Positions 19,315 to 27,260 of a stretch of DNA of 44,470 nucleotides are shown here, one piece after another (position 1 is the stretch's first letter; each line of letters opens with the position of its first letter). The position numbers and the translations under genes are program-made. Origin of the DNA: a virus. The notes beneath the pieces are model-generated. The model was not told where the DNA came from and searched no databases. It saw only the letters and a program-made list of their open reading frames with translations. Location of the stretch: IMG/VR virus record IMGVR_UViG_3300021602_000471, positions 1 to 44,470 of that record. One strand, given 5' to 3'.

Positions 19315-20237
19315 AAATATTTTTTATAGATGGCGGCGCCGGCCGAGTTGTTGCAGCGATACCTGCACTGTTGAAGTATCACAGGCTAAATCCAAATACA
19401 GACTGGGCAGTATTGGTGGCAGCATGGGATTTTATGTTTTGGGGAATCCCAGAGTTACAGGACCGAACTTATGGTCTGGACACCAAGGGACTATTCGATA
19501 ACGTAGTTAGTGGAGCCACTCAGATTATTACGCCGGAGCCGTATAGACTTCCTGCGTATTTTAAGCAGGAGCTTTCATTGGCACAAGCATTTGACCGCGA
19601 AATCAATAATACCATGGATCACAGTGATCTTGGTGTGCCTAAGTTAGTTTTTAATTATCAAGAGCAACAAGTGGCAAAAAGCACCATTGCCGATTTGAAG
19701 GTGGCCCAGAAAAGACAAAAAACAATCGTTTTTCAGCCATTTGGCCGTGGCGCTAAGGTTGATAAGACAGTGGTGTACGATGAGGAATCGCGCAGTCTTA
19801 GTCAGAAAGATTATCTTACCTTGGCAAGAAAGTTATCATCTCGTTACAACATGATCTTTTTCGGGGAACCAGACTTCCAGATGAAGGAAGACACCTTTGC
19901 GTCTAAGTACACATGTGATCTGCGCCAATGGGGAGCGTTAATAGAAGAGGCAGATTATTTCGTAGGATGTGATAGCGTTGGTCAACATATGGCCCGGGCA
20001 GTTGGTACACCCGGCACAGTTATATTTGGCTCTACCTTCCCAGTTAATACATCATACACGGATTTTTTCCAGATTATTGAAAACGAATCTGTCAGAAAAT
20101 ATGCCCCAATACGCATTGCAGGTCTAGATTCGGCGTTGGCAAACAGATTAAACGAATCCACAATGAAGTTCACCAGTAATGAGTTGAATGACGTTTTCGC
20201 AGCGATAGTAGCAGACATAGAAAAGAAGGTAAAATAA
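19311..20237 (+). CDS. GT9-like (heptosyltransferase-fold) glycosyltransferase
   Basis: 308 residues, ATGA overlap. N-terminus KIFFIDGGAGRVVAAIPALLKY is a GT9-like opening with GAGRVV in place of the usual GDxVL. TIVFQPFGRGAKVDKT and EEADYFVGCDSVGQHMARAVG match the donor-binding site of GT9 enzymes (D-S-x-x-x-H). Here both halves are in one chain, unlike the split pair in the first cassette. Transfers a sugar, possibly heptose-like. Confidence 0.75.
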   Translation: MKIFFIDGGAGRVVAAIPALLKYHRLNPNTDWAVLVAAWDFMFWGIPELQDRTYGLDTKGLFDNVVSGATQIITPEPYRLPAYFKQELSLAQAFDREINNTMDHSDLGVPKLVFNYQEQQVAKSTIADLKVAQKRQKTIVFQPFGRGAKVDKTVVYDEESRSLSQKDYLTLARKLSSRYNMIFFGEPDFQMKEDTFASKYTCDLRQWGALIEEADYFVGCDSVGQHMARAVGTPGTVIFGSTFPVNTSYTDFFQIIENESVRKYAPIRIAGLDSALANRLNESTMKFTSNELNDVFAAIVADIEKKVK

Positions 20238-21946
20238 TGTATTCGATTTTAGCAATCAACCCGGGGCACAATGGCTCAGCAGCAATAGTAGTAGACGGTG
20301 AGTTAATTTATTACTCAGAGGAAGAACGTCTTAGCAGAATGAAATATGATGGTAACCCGTTTAGGGCTATGTTACAGGTTCTTGTTAACCATGCAGTGGA
20401 TGAGTTAGTAATTGGCGGCACGGAGTCTCAACTGGCACAATTGCCGTGGAACAGAGAAGATGCCTACACAGCATTGGTAAGAAAGTTCAATCCTAATGTT
20501 AAGGTAACAAGGATGGGACATCTTCATCATCTCGGGCACGCCGCAAGTGCATTTTATAATTCCGGATTTGAGACTGCCGCCGCAGTGATTGTTGATGGCG
20601 CCGGATCGCTTCACCAAGAACAAGTTGGTGAGAATGGACCAGTTGCATCGGGATATGAGACAGAAACCATTTACCAATGTGCTTATCCCCATGAGTTCAA
20701 TGCAGTGTACAAGCGATATTCAGATGGGGCCAACGGCATGTACTATGACAACGGCATTCAAGAATTTGATGGGTCTGTGACTATTACCAAGGCATATGAA
20801 GCCGCTTCTTATTACTTGGGTTTCGGATTCATTGAAGCAGGAAAAACAATGGGGCTGGCGCCTTATGGAACAGACGATGAACTTATCCCGCCATTATTCA
20901 TTAATGGAAAAGGCAACAGGAATTTATTATTGCCTATGTACCCAATGGGCGCCCTTATTGATGAAAATAGATTTCCATATCTGAAACGATACGGACAGTT
21001 TGAATGGCATACTGATCCTGATCAGGTTCGTCCGCAGGATAAAAATATCGCTTTTAAGGTACAACAAGCAACTGAACTTCAAGTAATGGAACTTATTCAA
21101 AAGGCACTTGATACCACAGCAGAAACTAATATTGTTATTTCGGGTGGATATGGACTCAACTGTGTGGCCAACTACAAGTTCGTAAAGCAGTTCCCTAATG
21201 TCAAATTTTATGTTGACCCAGTGGCACATGACGGCGGCACTGCAATTGGTTTGGCACAATACGCATGGTTTACTCACTCAGAAGAAACCACTGGCCGAAA
21301 ATTGAAATCAGTTTATCTTGGTCCACCGCCGAACTATGATCAACTAACACTGGCGCAACAGAATAATGCGTCTATTGTTGTATCTGATACTACAATAGAT
21401 GATGTAGTCAATCTGATTGATCAGGGGGGTATAGTTGCGTTATACCAAGGACAAGCTGAAGGTGGACCAAGGGCACTGGGTAACAGGAGTATTCTATTTG
21501 ATCCACGCCGAGCAGATGGCAAAGATATCATCAATGGTGTTAAACACCGCGAATGGTTCCGTCCGTTTGCAGGATCGGTCATGGAAGAATACGCCGGCGA
21601 GTGGTTTGATATGGCAGGCATGGAATCATCCCCGTATATGATGTATGCCGTTGGAGTCAAAGAAGATAAAGTATCACTGATCCCAGCGGTTACCCACGTG
21701 GATAACACCTGTCGTGTGCAGACAGTCAACAAAGAACAAAATGAAAAGTACTATGAATTGATAGAAGCTTTTTATAAAAAGACCGGGGTTCCGGTGTTAT
21801 TCAACACAAGCTTTAATCTAGCTGGTCAACCGTTGGTTGATTCAGTATTTGATGCATTGGTGACTTTATTCAACAGCGACATTCAATATATCTATATGCC
21901 AGATATTGGCAAATTAGTGTCAAAACGAACAAATGAGAACGTATAA
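20237..21946 (+). CDS. carbamoyltransferase (NodU/CmcH/TobZ family)
   Basis: 569 residues; ATG overlaps the previous stop (taATG). N-terminal Kae1-like domain: ILAINPGHNGSAAIV, EERLSRMKYDG, and HLHHLGHAASAFYNSG with metal-binding histidines. C-terminal YrdC-like domain: GIVALYQGQAEGGPRALGNRS, FDPRRADGK and HREWFRPFAGSV. The length is normal for the family. Such enzymes transfer carbamoyl from carbamoyl phosphate and ATP to a sugar hydroxyl (NodU on Nod factors, TobZ on tobramycin). In this operon a carbamoylated phage or host glycan is expected. Confidence 0.9.
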   Translation: MYSILAINPGHNGSAAIVVDGELIYYSEEERLSRMKYDGNPFRAMLQVLVNHAVDELVIGGTESQLAQLPWNREDAYTALVRKFNPNVKVTRMGHLHHLGHAASAFYNSGFETAAAVIVDGAGSLHQEQVGENGPVASGYETETIYQCAYPHEFNAVYKRYSDGANGMYYDNGIQEFDGSVTITKAYEAASYYLGFGFIEAGKTMGLAPYGTDDELIPPLFINGKGNRNLLLPMYPMGALIDENRFPYLKRYGQFEWHTDPDQVRPQDKNIAFKVQQATELQVMELIQKALDTTAETNIVISGGYGLNCVANYKFVKQFPNVKFYVDPVAHDGGTAIGLAQYAWFTHSEETTGRKLKSVYLGPPPNYDQLTLAQQNNASIVVSDTTIDDVVNLIDQGGIVALYQGQAEGGPRALGNRSILFDPRRADGKDIINGVKHREWFRPFAGSVMEEYAGEWFDMAGMESSPYMMYAVGVKEDKVSLIPAVTHVDNTCRVQTVNKEQNEKYYELIEAFYKKTGVPVLFNTSFNLAGQPLVDSVFDALVTLFNSDIQYIYMPDIGKLVSKRTNENV

Positions 21947-22805
21947 TTTCATATCAGGTCTGCCAAGATCAGGCACCACGCTGCTGAGTGCGATATTTAA
22001 GCAAAATCCCAGGTTCACCACTGGGATTAGCGATCCATTAAGTATGTATGTTAATAGCATCATCAAGGATACCAATATGGCAGCTGGTATGGATAGTGTG
22101 GTGTCTATTAGTAAACGTCGAGAGCTAATCTATGGTTTGTTTGATTCATTTTATAGCGATGGGAATGAGGTATGTTTCAATACCAACCGCGGATGGACCG
22201 CTGATACCCCTCTATTAGCTGATCTATTTCCTAATTTTAAAATGATCGTATGTGTACGAGATATACCGTGGATTCTAGACTCATTTGAGCAGTTAAATGC
22301 TAAAAACCCATACACAGTTAAACCGTTATATCATCATCAAATGTTAGGTACAGTGTACGACCGATCTAATATGTTGTTGGGCAATATGCCTAATTTTGCG
22401 GGATACGTGGCCGGCCCGTTAGCTAACGTAAAACAATCAATGTATTGTAATGAGAGAAAACAAATATGCTATGTAGAATACGATGCTTTTGTTAAAAATC
22501 CACTTGCTACTCTGCAACAAATTTACCAATTTCTAGGAGAACCGTGGTTTAATCATGATTTTAATAGCGTTGAAGACACATACGACGAATTTGACGAACA
22601 GGCAAAAATTATTGGATTGCACACTGTTCGTAAAAAGGTTGAATTTAAAGTAAGAAATACAATCCTACCCGAGGGTCTATTTAAGGAAGCCGACCAATTA
22701 TCATTCTGGAAACACAATTTTGAACAAAAACGATTATTAAATTGGATTAATCCTAGCGTGATAAATACTGTTAGATCTGCTGCCACTATTAGCAGACAAC
22801 TTTAA
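21933..22805 (+). CDS. sulfotransferase family protein
   Basis: 290 residues, 14-base overlap with the carbamoyltransferase. NFISGLPRSGTTLLSAIFKQ is a canonical PAPS-binding loop; KMIVCVRDIPWILDSFEQL is the 3'-phosphate segment. QICYVEYDAFVKNPLATLQQIYQFLG is typical of the family C-terminal region. Second sulfotransferase of the operon, and the last gene of the coupled series; the next gene has its own ribosome site. Confidence 0.85.
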   Translation: MRTYNFISGLPRSGTTLLSAIFKQNPRFTTGISDPLSMYVNSIIKDTNMAAGMDSVVSISKRRELIYGLFDSFYSDGNEVCFNTNRGWTADTPLLADLFPNFKMIVCVRDIPWILDSFEQLNAKNPYTVKPLYHHQMLGTVYDRSNMLLGNMPNFAGYVAGPLANVKQSMYCNERKQICYVEYDAFVKNPLATLQQIYQFLGEPWFNHDFNSVEDTYDEFDEQAKIIGLHTVRKKVEFKVRNTILPEGLFKEADQLSFWKHNFEQKRLLNWINPSVINTVRSAATISRQL

Positions 22806-22814
22806 GGAAATAAA

Positions 22815-23129
22815 ATGACAACACTTTCAAAAGATTATGTAGTTACACCAGCAACTCCTGCTGTTACAGTAACCGAGTTTAGTCTAGTTGACGTACAAGA
22901 GAACTATGGATATCAACTAGCCAATCAAACCCCGGATCAACCGGGTTTCAGAGAAAACTGGGGCCGAGGTCAACCTAACTCCGTGCAGGCAATAATTTCG
23001 TTCCCGACAACTCCTGTGACTACCCGCAATGTTACAGCATGGCAAGGCGATGAGTATCTGGCGGTTCGTGGAACATGGACTGACGACACACTTCGCGCCC
23101 GCATCAAAGAAATTCTAGAAGCAGAATAA
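22815..23129 (+). CDS. hypothetical protein
   Basis: 104 residues with an AAGGAA site before the ATG. Begins with a Thr/Val/Pro-rich stretch and ends WQGDEYLAVRGTWTDDTLRARIKEIL. No family recognised. The compact, acidic, soluble profile resembles small accessory proteins of large phages. Separates the glycan operon from the kinase. Confidence 0.6.
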   Translation: MTTLSKDYVVTPATPAVTVTEFSLVDVQENYGYQLANQTPDQPGFRENWGRGQPNSVQAIISFPTTPVTTRNVTAWQGDEYLAVRGTWTDDTLRARIKEILEAE

Positions 23130-23144
23130 TTTAAAGGAAACTAA

Positions 23145-23348
23145 ATGAACGAGACCAACAAACCACCTCGCTTATCTATTCAACTTACTGTTGACCAGAT
23201 TAATGTAGTTTTAGCAACTATGGGTAAATTACCCTACGAAACTATTGCTCCATTAATGAATTCTATTCAATATCAAGCTAGTCAACAATTGGCTGAATTG
23301 CAGGCCGCTGCGCCTGCTGCACCTGAAGATGCAACAAATCTACAATAA
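23145..23348 (+). CDS. hypothetical small phage protein
   Basis: 67 residues, good AAAGGAAA site. LSIQLTVDQINVVLATMGKLPYE followed by a helix and an Ala/Pro-rich tail. Small proteins with this pattern occur in large tailed phages without a known role. No membrane segment or signal. Confidence 0.6.
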   Translation: MNETNKPPRLSIQLTVDQINVVLATMGKLPYETIAPLMNSIQYQASQQLAELQAAAPAAPEDATNLQ

Positions 23349-23357
23349 GAGGGATGT

Positions 23358-24206
23358 ATGAGTAAGATCTTAATCATGGGCCTGCCTGGCTCGGGTAAAA
23401 CATTTTTGGCAACAGCACTCAAGAAATATCTTGAAGATAACGGCACTGCTAATAACATGTCGTTATCTAACGCAATGACCACTGATATGCTACTCGGTGA
23501 TTACAGAGTCAACGTAGACTGGTTCAATGCTGACGAAATCCGAAAGCGATTCAATGACTGGGACTTCTCACACGACGGTCGCATCCGGCAGTCACTTCGC
23601 ATGGCTGAGTTTGCCCTCAAATCAACCGGAGATTATGTCATTGCCGACTTTGTGGCCCCACTGGTTGAGATGCGTAACAACTTCAAGGCAGACTGGACAA
23701 TCTGGATGGACACCATTGAACAGGGTCGGTTTGAAGATACCAATAAGGCATTTGTCCCACCGGAACAATACGACTTCCGGGTGACAGAGAAGAACGCAGA
23801 CAAGTGGGCCGAGTTCATAGGACAACATATTTTGGAGAATCGCCGCCGACCAGTATTCAACTGGAAGAAGGAGACTGTGCAAATGTTAGGTAGATGGCAA
23901 CCCTGGCACCAAGGACACCGTGCGCTCTTTGATCGCCTGATTCAGAAAACAGGACAAGTAGTAATTCAGATCCGTGATGTTCAAGGATGGCAGAACTCTA
24001 ACCCCTTTGAGTTACGTCAAGTAACTGACTTCATCCGGCATGATCTTGACCCCCTTTATCAGGGCCAATACGAGATTCAAGTGGTGCCTAACATCGTTCA
24101 TATTGGATACGGCCGTGGTGTAGGTTATACTATGGAACAGGAAGTATTTGATGATGCCACACATGCCATCTCTGCTACAGCGATTCGTCAGCAGTTGGGC
24201 CTATAA
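23358..24206 (+). CDS. APS-kinase-like protein fused to HxGH nucleotidyltransferase domain
   Basis: 282 residues. N-terminal kinase (1-175): P-loop IMGLPGSGKTFL, then DWFNADEIRKRFNDWDFS with RIRQSLRMAEFA, and GRFEDTNKAFVPPEQYDF, the order seen in adenylylsulfate kinases. C-terminal domain (176-282): QMLGRWQPWHQGHRALF with an HxGH motif and a final ISATAIRQQLGL, which is the cytidylyl/adenylyltransferase fold, closest in pattern to NadM. Together with two sulfotransferases upstream, the kinase suggests local PAPS supply. The second domain need not be an ATP sulfurylase. An alternative role as an unrelated nucleotide kinase remains possible. Confidence 0.75.
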   Translation: MSKILIMGLPGSGKTFLATALKKYLEDNGTANNMSLSNAMTTDMLLGDYRVNVDWFNADEIRKRFNDWDFSHDGRIRQSLRMAEFALKSTGDYVIADFVAPLVEMRNNFKADWTIWMDTIEQGRFEDTNKAFVPPEQYDFRVTEKNADKWAEFIGQHILENRRRPVFNWKKETVQMLGRWQPWHQGHRALFDRLIQKTGQVVIQIRDVQGWQNSNPFELRQVTDFIRHDLDPLYQGQYEIQVVPNIVHIGYGRGVGYTMEQEVFDDATHAISATAIRQQLGL

Positions 24207-24309
24207 CGGTGAGTCAGGTGTACGTTCTCTGGTAAAAGCATATAGTTATCGGATGTGCGGAACCCTGACAACCATTATAATCTCATACTCTGAAACTGAT
24301 AAGTAGAGC

Positions 24310-24744
24310 ATGAATGTATTTCAGTTGAACTATGATGCCAGGCTTCGGTCCTGGCATGATCTTCGTACAAAAATAGAAAAAGCAGACACCCAGACTAAGT
24401 GCGTTGAAATAGACGATTGGTGGCAGCAAGCGCCAATGGTCGCTCACCATCTCCACCCATCTGACATTCAACAATGGCCCGATCCTTGGGACCTGTTAGT
24501 TGATAATACCTATTGCCCAATTGCCAGAGGCCTTGGCATGGTGTATACGCTATCGCTTGTGGGCATCACCGCTATTGACTTTGTCCTCGGAAAAGACGAT
24601 AATGATGATGTAACATTAGTCATGGTAGATCACGCAAAATATATACTTAATCATCATCCACATTCGGTGATAAGTAGTGGTCTACCGGAATTAAAAATAA
24701 CTCAGCATATTGAGTTGGAAACGCTAATCAAAAAAATAAAATGA
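24310..24744 (+). CDS. conserved hypothetical phage protein
   Basis: 144 residues. MNVFQLNYDARLRSWHDLR, then CVEIDDWWQQAPMV, HHLHPSDIQQWPDPWDLL and NTYCPIARGLGMVYTL, a Trp/His-rich pattern I associate with uncharacterised proteins of T4-like and other large phages. Overlaps the RNR start by ATGA, so it may act in nucleotide metabolism or simply be co-translated. The 103 bases upstream hold no gene. Confidence 0.65.
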   Translation: MNVFQLNYDARLRSWHDLRTKIEKADTQTKCVEIDDWWQQAPMVAHHLHPSDIQQWPDPWDLLVDNTYCPIARGLGMVYTLSLVGITAIDFVLGKDDNDDVTLVMVDHAKYILNHHPHSVISSGLPELKITQHIELETLIKKIK

Positions 24745-26669
24745 AAGAAAAAATGAAAAAAATAAACACCCCCTGGAGTTCAGTTGGATACCTCACATAT
24801 AAACGCACATATTCCCGTCGATTAGACGAACTTGATATCAATAGCCTCACAGAAGAATTTCCTGATACTGTAAACCGTGTGGTAAATGCAGCGCAAACTC
24901 AGTTGAAATGTAACTTCTCCAAAGACGAATCTGAGCGATTACGACGATACCTATTGGAACTAAAGGGCGCCGTCGCCGGTAGATTTTTCTGGCAATTAGG
25001 GACACCTACTGTGGAGCGTCTCGGGCTGTCCAGTCTCCAAAACTGCGCCTTCACTGTTGTTGACAAGCCAGTGGAGCCGTTCACTTGGGCCATGGATCTG
25101 CTGATGTTAGGATCCGGTGTCGGATACAACATTCAAAAAGAGCATGTGGATAAGATCCCAATGGTCAATGCTGACTTCAAATGCCCTACACGTAACAACG
25201 TGAATGACGCAGATTACATCGTTCCTGATAGTCGTGAAGGCTGGGTTGCCCTCATTGGCAAGACACTCAAAGCAGCATTTCTGGCTCATAAATCAGGTAA
25301 ACAAACATTCACTTATTCCACTCAGTTGATCCGTTCAAAGGGCGCCCCCATCAAGGGTTTCGGCGGCACAGCAAGCGGTCCAGAAGATTTAGTATGGGGT
25401 GTTCAGAAGATCGGCATGATTCTGGAACGCCGAGCAGGTCGCAAGGTTCGTCCTATTGACTGTCTGGATATCATGAATATCATCGGCGCCGTCGTTGTGG
25501 CCGGTAACGTCCGTAGATCAGCGCAAATCGCCATTGGCGATGACGATGACGTTGAGTTCTTGTTGGCAAAGCGTTGGGACATGGGTAATATTCCTTCTTG
25601 GCGCGCCATGAGTAACAACTCTGTAGTCTGCAACGACATCAATAATCTGCATGACTATTTCTGGGAAGGGTATGAAGGTAAGGGTGAACCCTACGGCCTG
25701 ATCAATCTGAAACTCTCGCGCAAGATCGGTCGTTTAGGTGAGACACAATATCCCGATGCGGAAGTAATGGGATACAATCCATGTGCCGAACAATCATTGG
25801 CAGACAAAGAAACATGCTGTCTGGCTGAAATCTTTTTGCCGAACATCACCAGTAAGGAAGAGTTTCTTGATGTGGCAACTCTGCTCTATCGTGTGAACAA
25901 ACACTCTCTGGCTCTGCCGTGTCATCTGGATTCCACTGAAACAATCGTTCATAAGAACATGCGTATGGGCATCGGTATTACCGGTGTGCTTGAAGCAACA
26001 GAAGAACAAAAGAGTTGGTTGAGTGAAACATATCCTAAACTCCGTGCATACGACGATGAATACAGCGCCGCTAACGGATTCAACAAGTCAATCAAACTGA
26101 CCACGGTGAAACCAAGTGGAACTCTGTCGTTGTTACCAGGTGTCACCCCTGGTGCCCACCCTGCGTATGCTCGTTTCATGGTCAGACGTATTCGTATCTC
26201 TGCTAATCATTCACTGGTTCAGACATGTCGTGATCATGGTTACCCAGTGGAATATCAACAGAACTTTGATGGATCCATAGATCACAGCACTGTAGTTGTA
26301 TCATTCCCGTTTAGACATTCAGCGAATGCCATCCTGGCAAAAGATGTCACAGCCATTCAACAACTTGAAACCGTTAAGTGGTTGCAAACAGTATGGAGCG
26401 ATAACAGCGTTTCATGCACAATTTATTACCGAAAGGAAGAACTTCCTGAGATTCGTAAGTATCTGAAAAAGAACTACAAGACGAATCACAAGAGTTTATC
26501 TTTCCTGTTACATTCTGAACACGGCTTTAAGCAAGCTCCATTGGAAGAAATTACAGAAGATCAGTATAATGCGCTTGTGGCATCCACAAAATTGATTACA
26601 GAAATTACCGAAGGCAACATTGGATTAGATGATGCTGAATGCTCCACCGGCGCATGCCCAATAAGATAA
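24741..26669 (+). CDS. nrdJ: adenosylcobalamin-dependent (class II) ribonucleotide reductase, monomeric
   Basis: 642 residues. AGRFFWQLGTPTVERLGLSSLQNCAF, MLGSGVGYNIQ, VVAGNVRRSAQIAIGD, NPCAEQSLADKETCCLAEI, VKPSGTLSLLPGVTPGAHPAY and the C-terminal AECSTGACPIR redox cysteine pair are all present, in the pattern of monomeric B12-dependent RTP reductases. It reduces ribonucleotides to deoxyribonucleotides for phage replication without oxygen dependence. Somewhat shorter than the Lactobacillus enzyme. ATGA overlap with the preceding gene; a second ATG four codons in is an alternative start. Requires host cobalamin. Confidence 0.9.
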   Translation: MKEKMKKINTPWSSVGYLTYKRTYSRRLDELDINSLTEEFPDTVNRVVNAAQTQLKCNFSKDESERLRRYLLELKGAVAGRFFWQLGTPTVERLGLSSLQNCAFTVVDKPVEPFTWAMDLLMLGSGVGYNIQKEHVDKIPMVNADFKCPTRNNVNDADYIVPDSREGWVALIGKTLKAAFLAHKSGKQTFTYSTQLIRSKGAPIKGFGGTASGPEDLVWGVQKIGMILERRAGRKVRPIDCLDIMNIIGAVVVAGNVRRSAQIAIGDDDDVEFLLAKRWDMGNIPSWRAMSNNSVVCNDINNLHDYFWEGYEGKGEPYGLINLKLSRKIGRLGETQYPDAEVMGYNPCAEQSLADKETCCLAEIFLPNITSKEEFLDVATLLYRVNKHSLALPCHLDSTETIVHKNMRMGIGITGVLEATEEQKSWLSETYPKLRAYDDEYSAANGFNKSIKLTTVKPSGTLSLLPGVTPGAHPAYARFMVRRIRISANHSLVQTCRDHGYPVEYQQNFDGSIDHSTVVVSFPFRHSANAILAKDVTAIQQLETVKWLQTVWSDNSVSCTIYYRKEELPEIRKYLKKNYKTNHKSLSFLLHSEHGFKQAPLEEITEDQYNALVASTKLITEITEGNIGLDDAECSTGACPIR

Positions 26670-26678
26670 AGGAAAAAT

Positions 26679-26978
26679 ATGAACGTAACATTAAATGAAA
26701 CATACACCTTCAAGGTAACCAGCGGCGAAGAACTCGTTGCTAAAGTGGTAGAGATTGAGGGGCAGTATGTTGTACTGTCTAACCCAGTCTCAATCATTCC
26801 CAGCCAACGCGGTGTAGGTCTCCAACCGAGCATGTTCACTGCCGATCCTGACAGTTTAGTTCGGATAAATACTAATAACGTCACGCTATACGCACCGACG
26901 GAAGATGGTGTCAAGATGAAATACATCGAGGCAATCACCGGAATCAAGGTACCGGACAAGAAACTGATATTGGGTTAA
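26679..26978 (+). CDS. hypothetical protein, small beta-barrel (Sm-like) pattern
   Basis: 99 residues, AAAGGAAA ribosome site. Alternating beta pattern at the start (TYTFKVTSGEELVAKVVEIEG, VVLSNPVSIIPSQRGVG) reminiscent of Sm-like small proteins of T4-like cyanophages, followed by LYAPTEDGVKMKYIEAITG. Its stop overlaps the PAAR gene start (taATG). Function unknown. Confidence 0.6.
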   Translation: MNVTLNETYTFKVTSGEELVAKVVEIEGQYVVLSNPVSIIPSQRGVGLQPSMFTADPDSLVRINTNNVTLYAPTEDGVKMKYIEAITGIKVPDKKLILG

Positions 26979-27259
26979 TGGCACAATTAAGCAGATTAGG
27001 AGACACTGATGAACCGGGCGGCGCAATTATGCGCGGCGCCGGAACCGTCTTTGCCAACGGCATTCCCGTCGGTCTTCATGTCAGCCAGATTACACCACAT
27101 GCTCCATGGGGGAAACCGCATCCTCCGCATGCCGCAGCCATGACCACAGAAGGTAGTCCGACGGTGTTCGCAGAAAATTGCCCGGTGCTGCGAGTCGGGT
27201 CTGGAAACTCTTGTGGACACTCCATCATTCAGGGTTCTCCTGACGTTTTCTGTCCATAA
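26978..27259 (+). CDS. PAAR-domain tail spike tip protein
   Basis: 93 residues, fully PAAR: RLGDTDEPGGAIMRGAGTVF, NGIPVGLHVSQITPH, GSPTVFAENCPVLRVG and SCGHSIIQGSPDVF. Metal-binding His residues and repeated G-S-P turns are seen. In T4 the equivalent gp5.4 caps the central spike and pierces the outer membrane. Strong evidence for a contractile tail. The next gene, one base away, is a large virion protein. Confidence 0.9.
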   Translation: MAQLSRLGDTDEPGGAIMRGAGTVFANGIPVGLHVSQITPHAPWGKPHPPHAAAMTTEGSPTVFAENCPVLRVGSGNSCGHSIIQGSPDVFCP

Positions 27260-27260
27260 T

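Noticed and set aside
24207-24309. Promoter before the gene at 24310
   Set aside because: A TATAAT is present near 24274, but no -35 at correct spacing was found.
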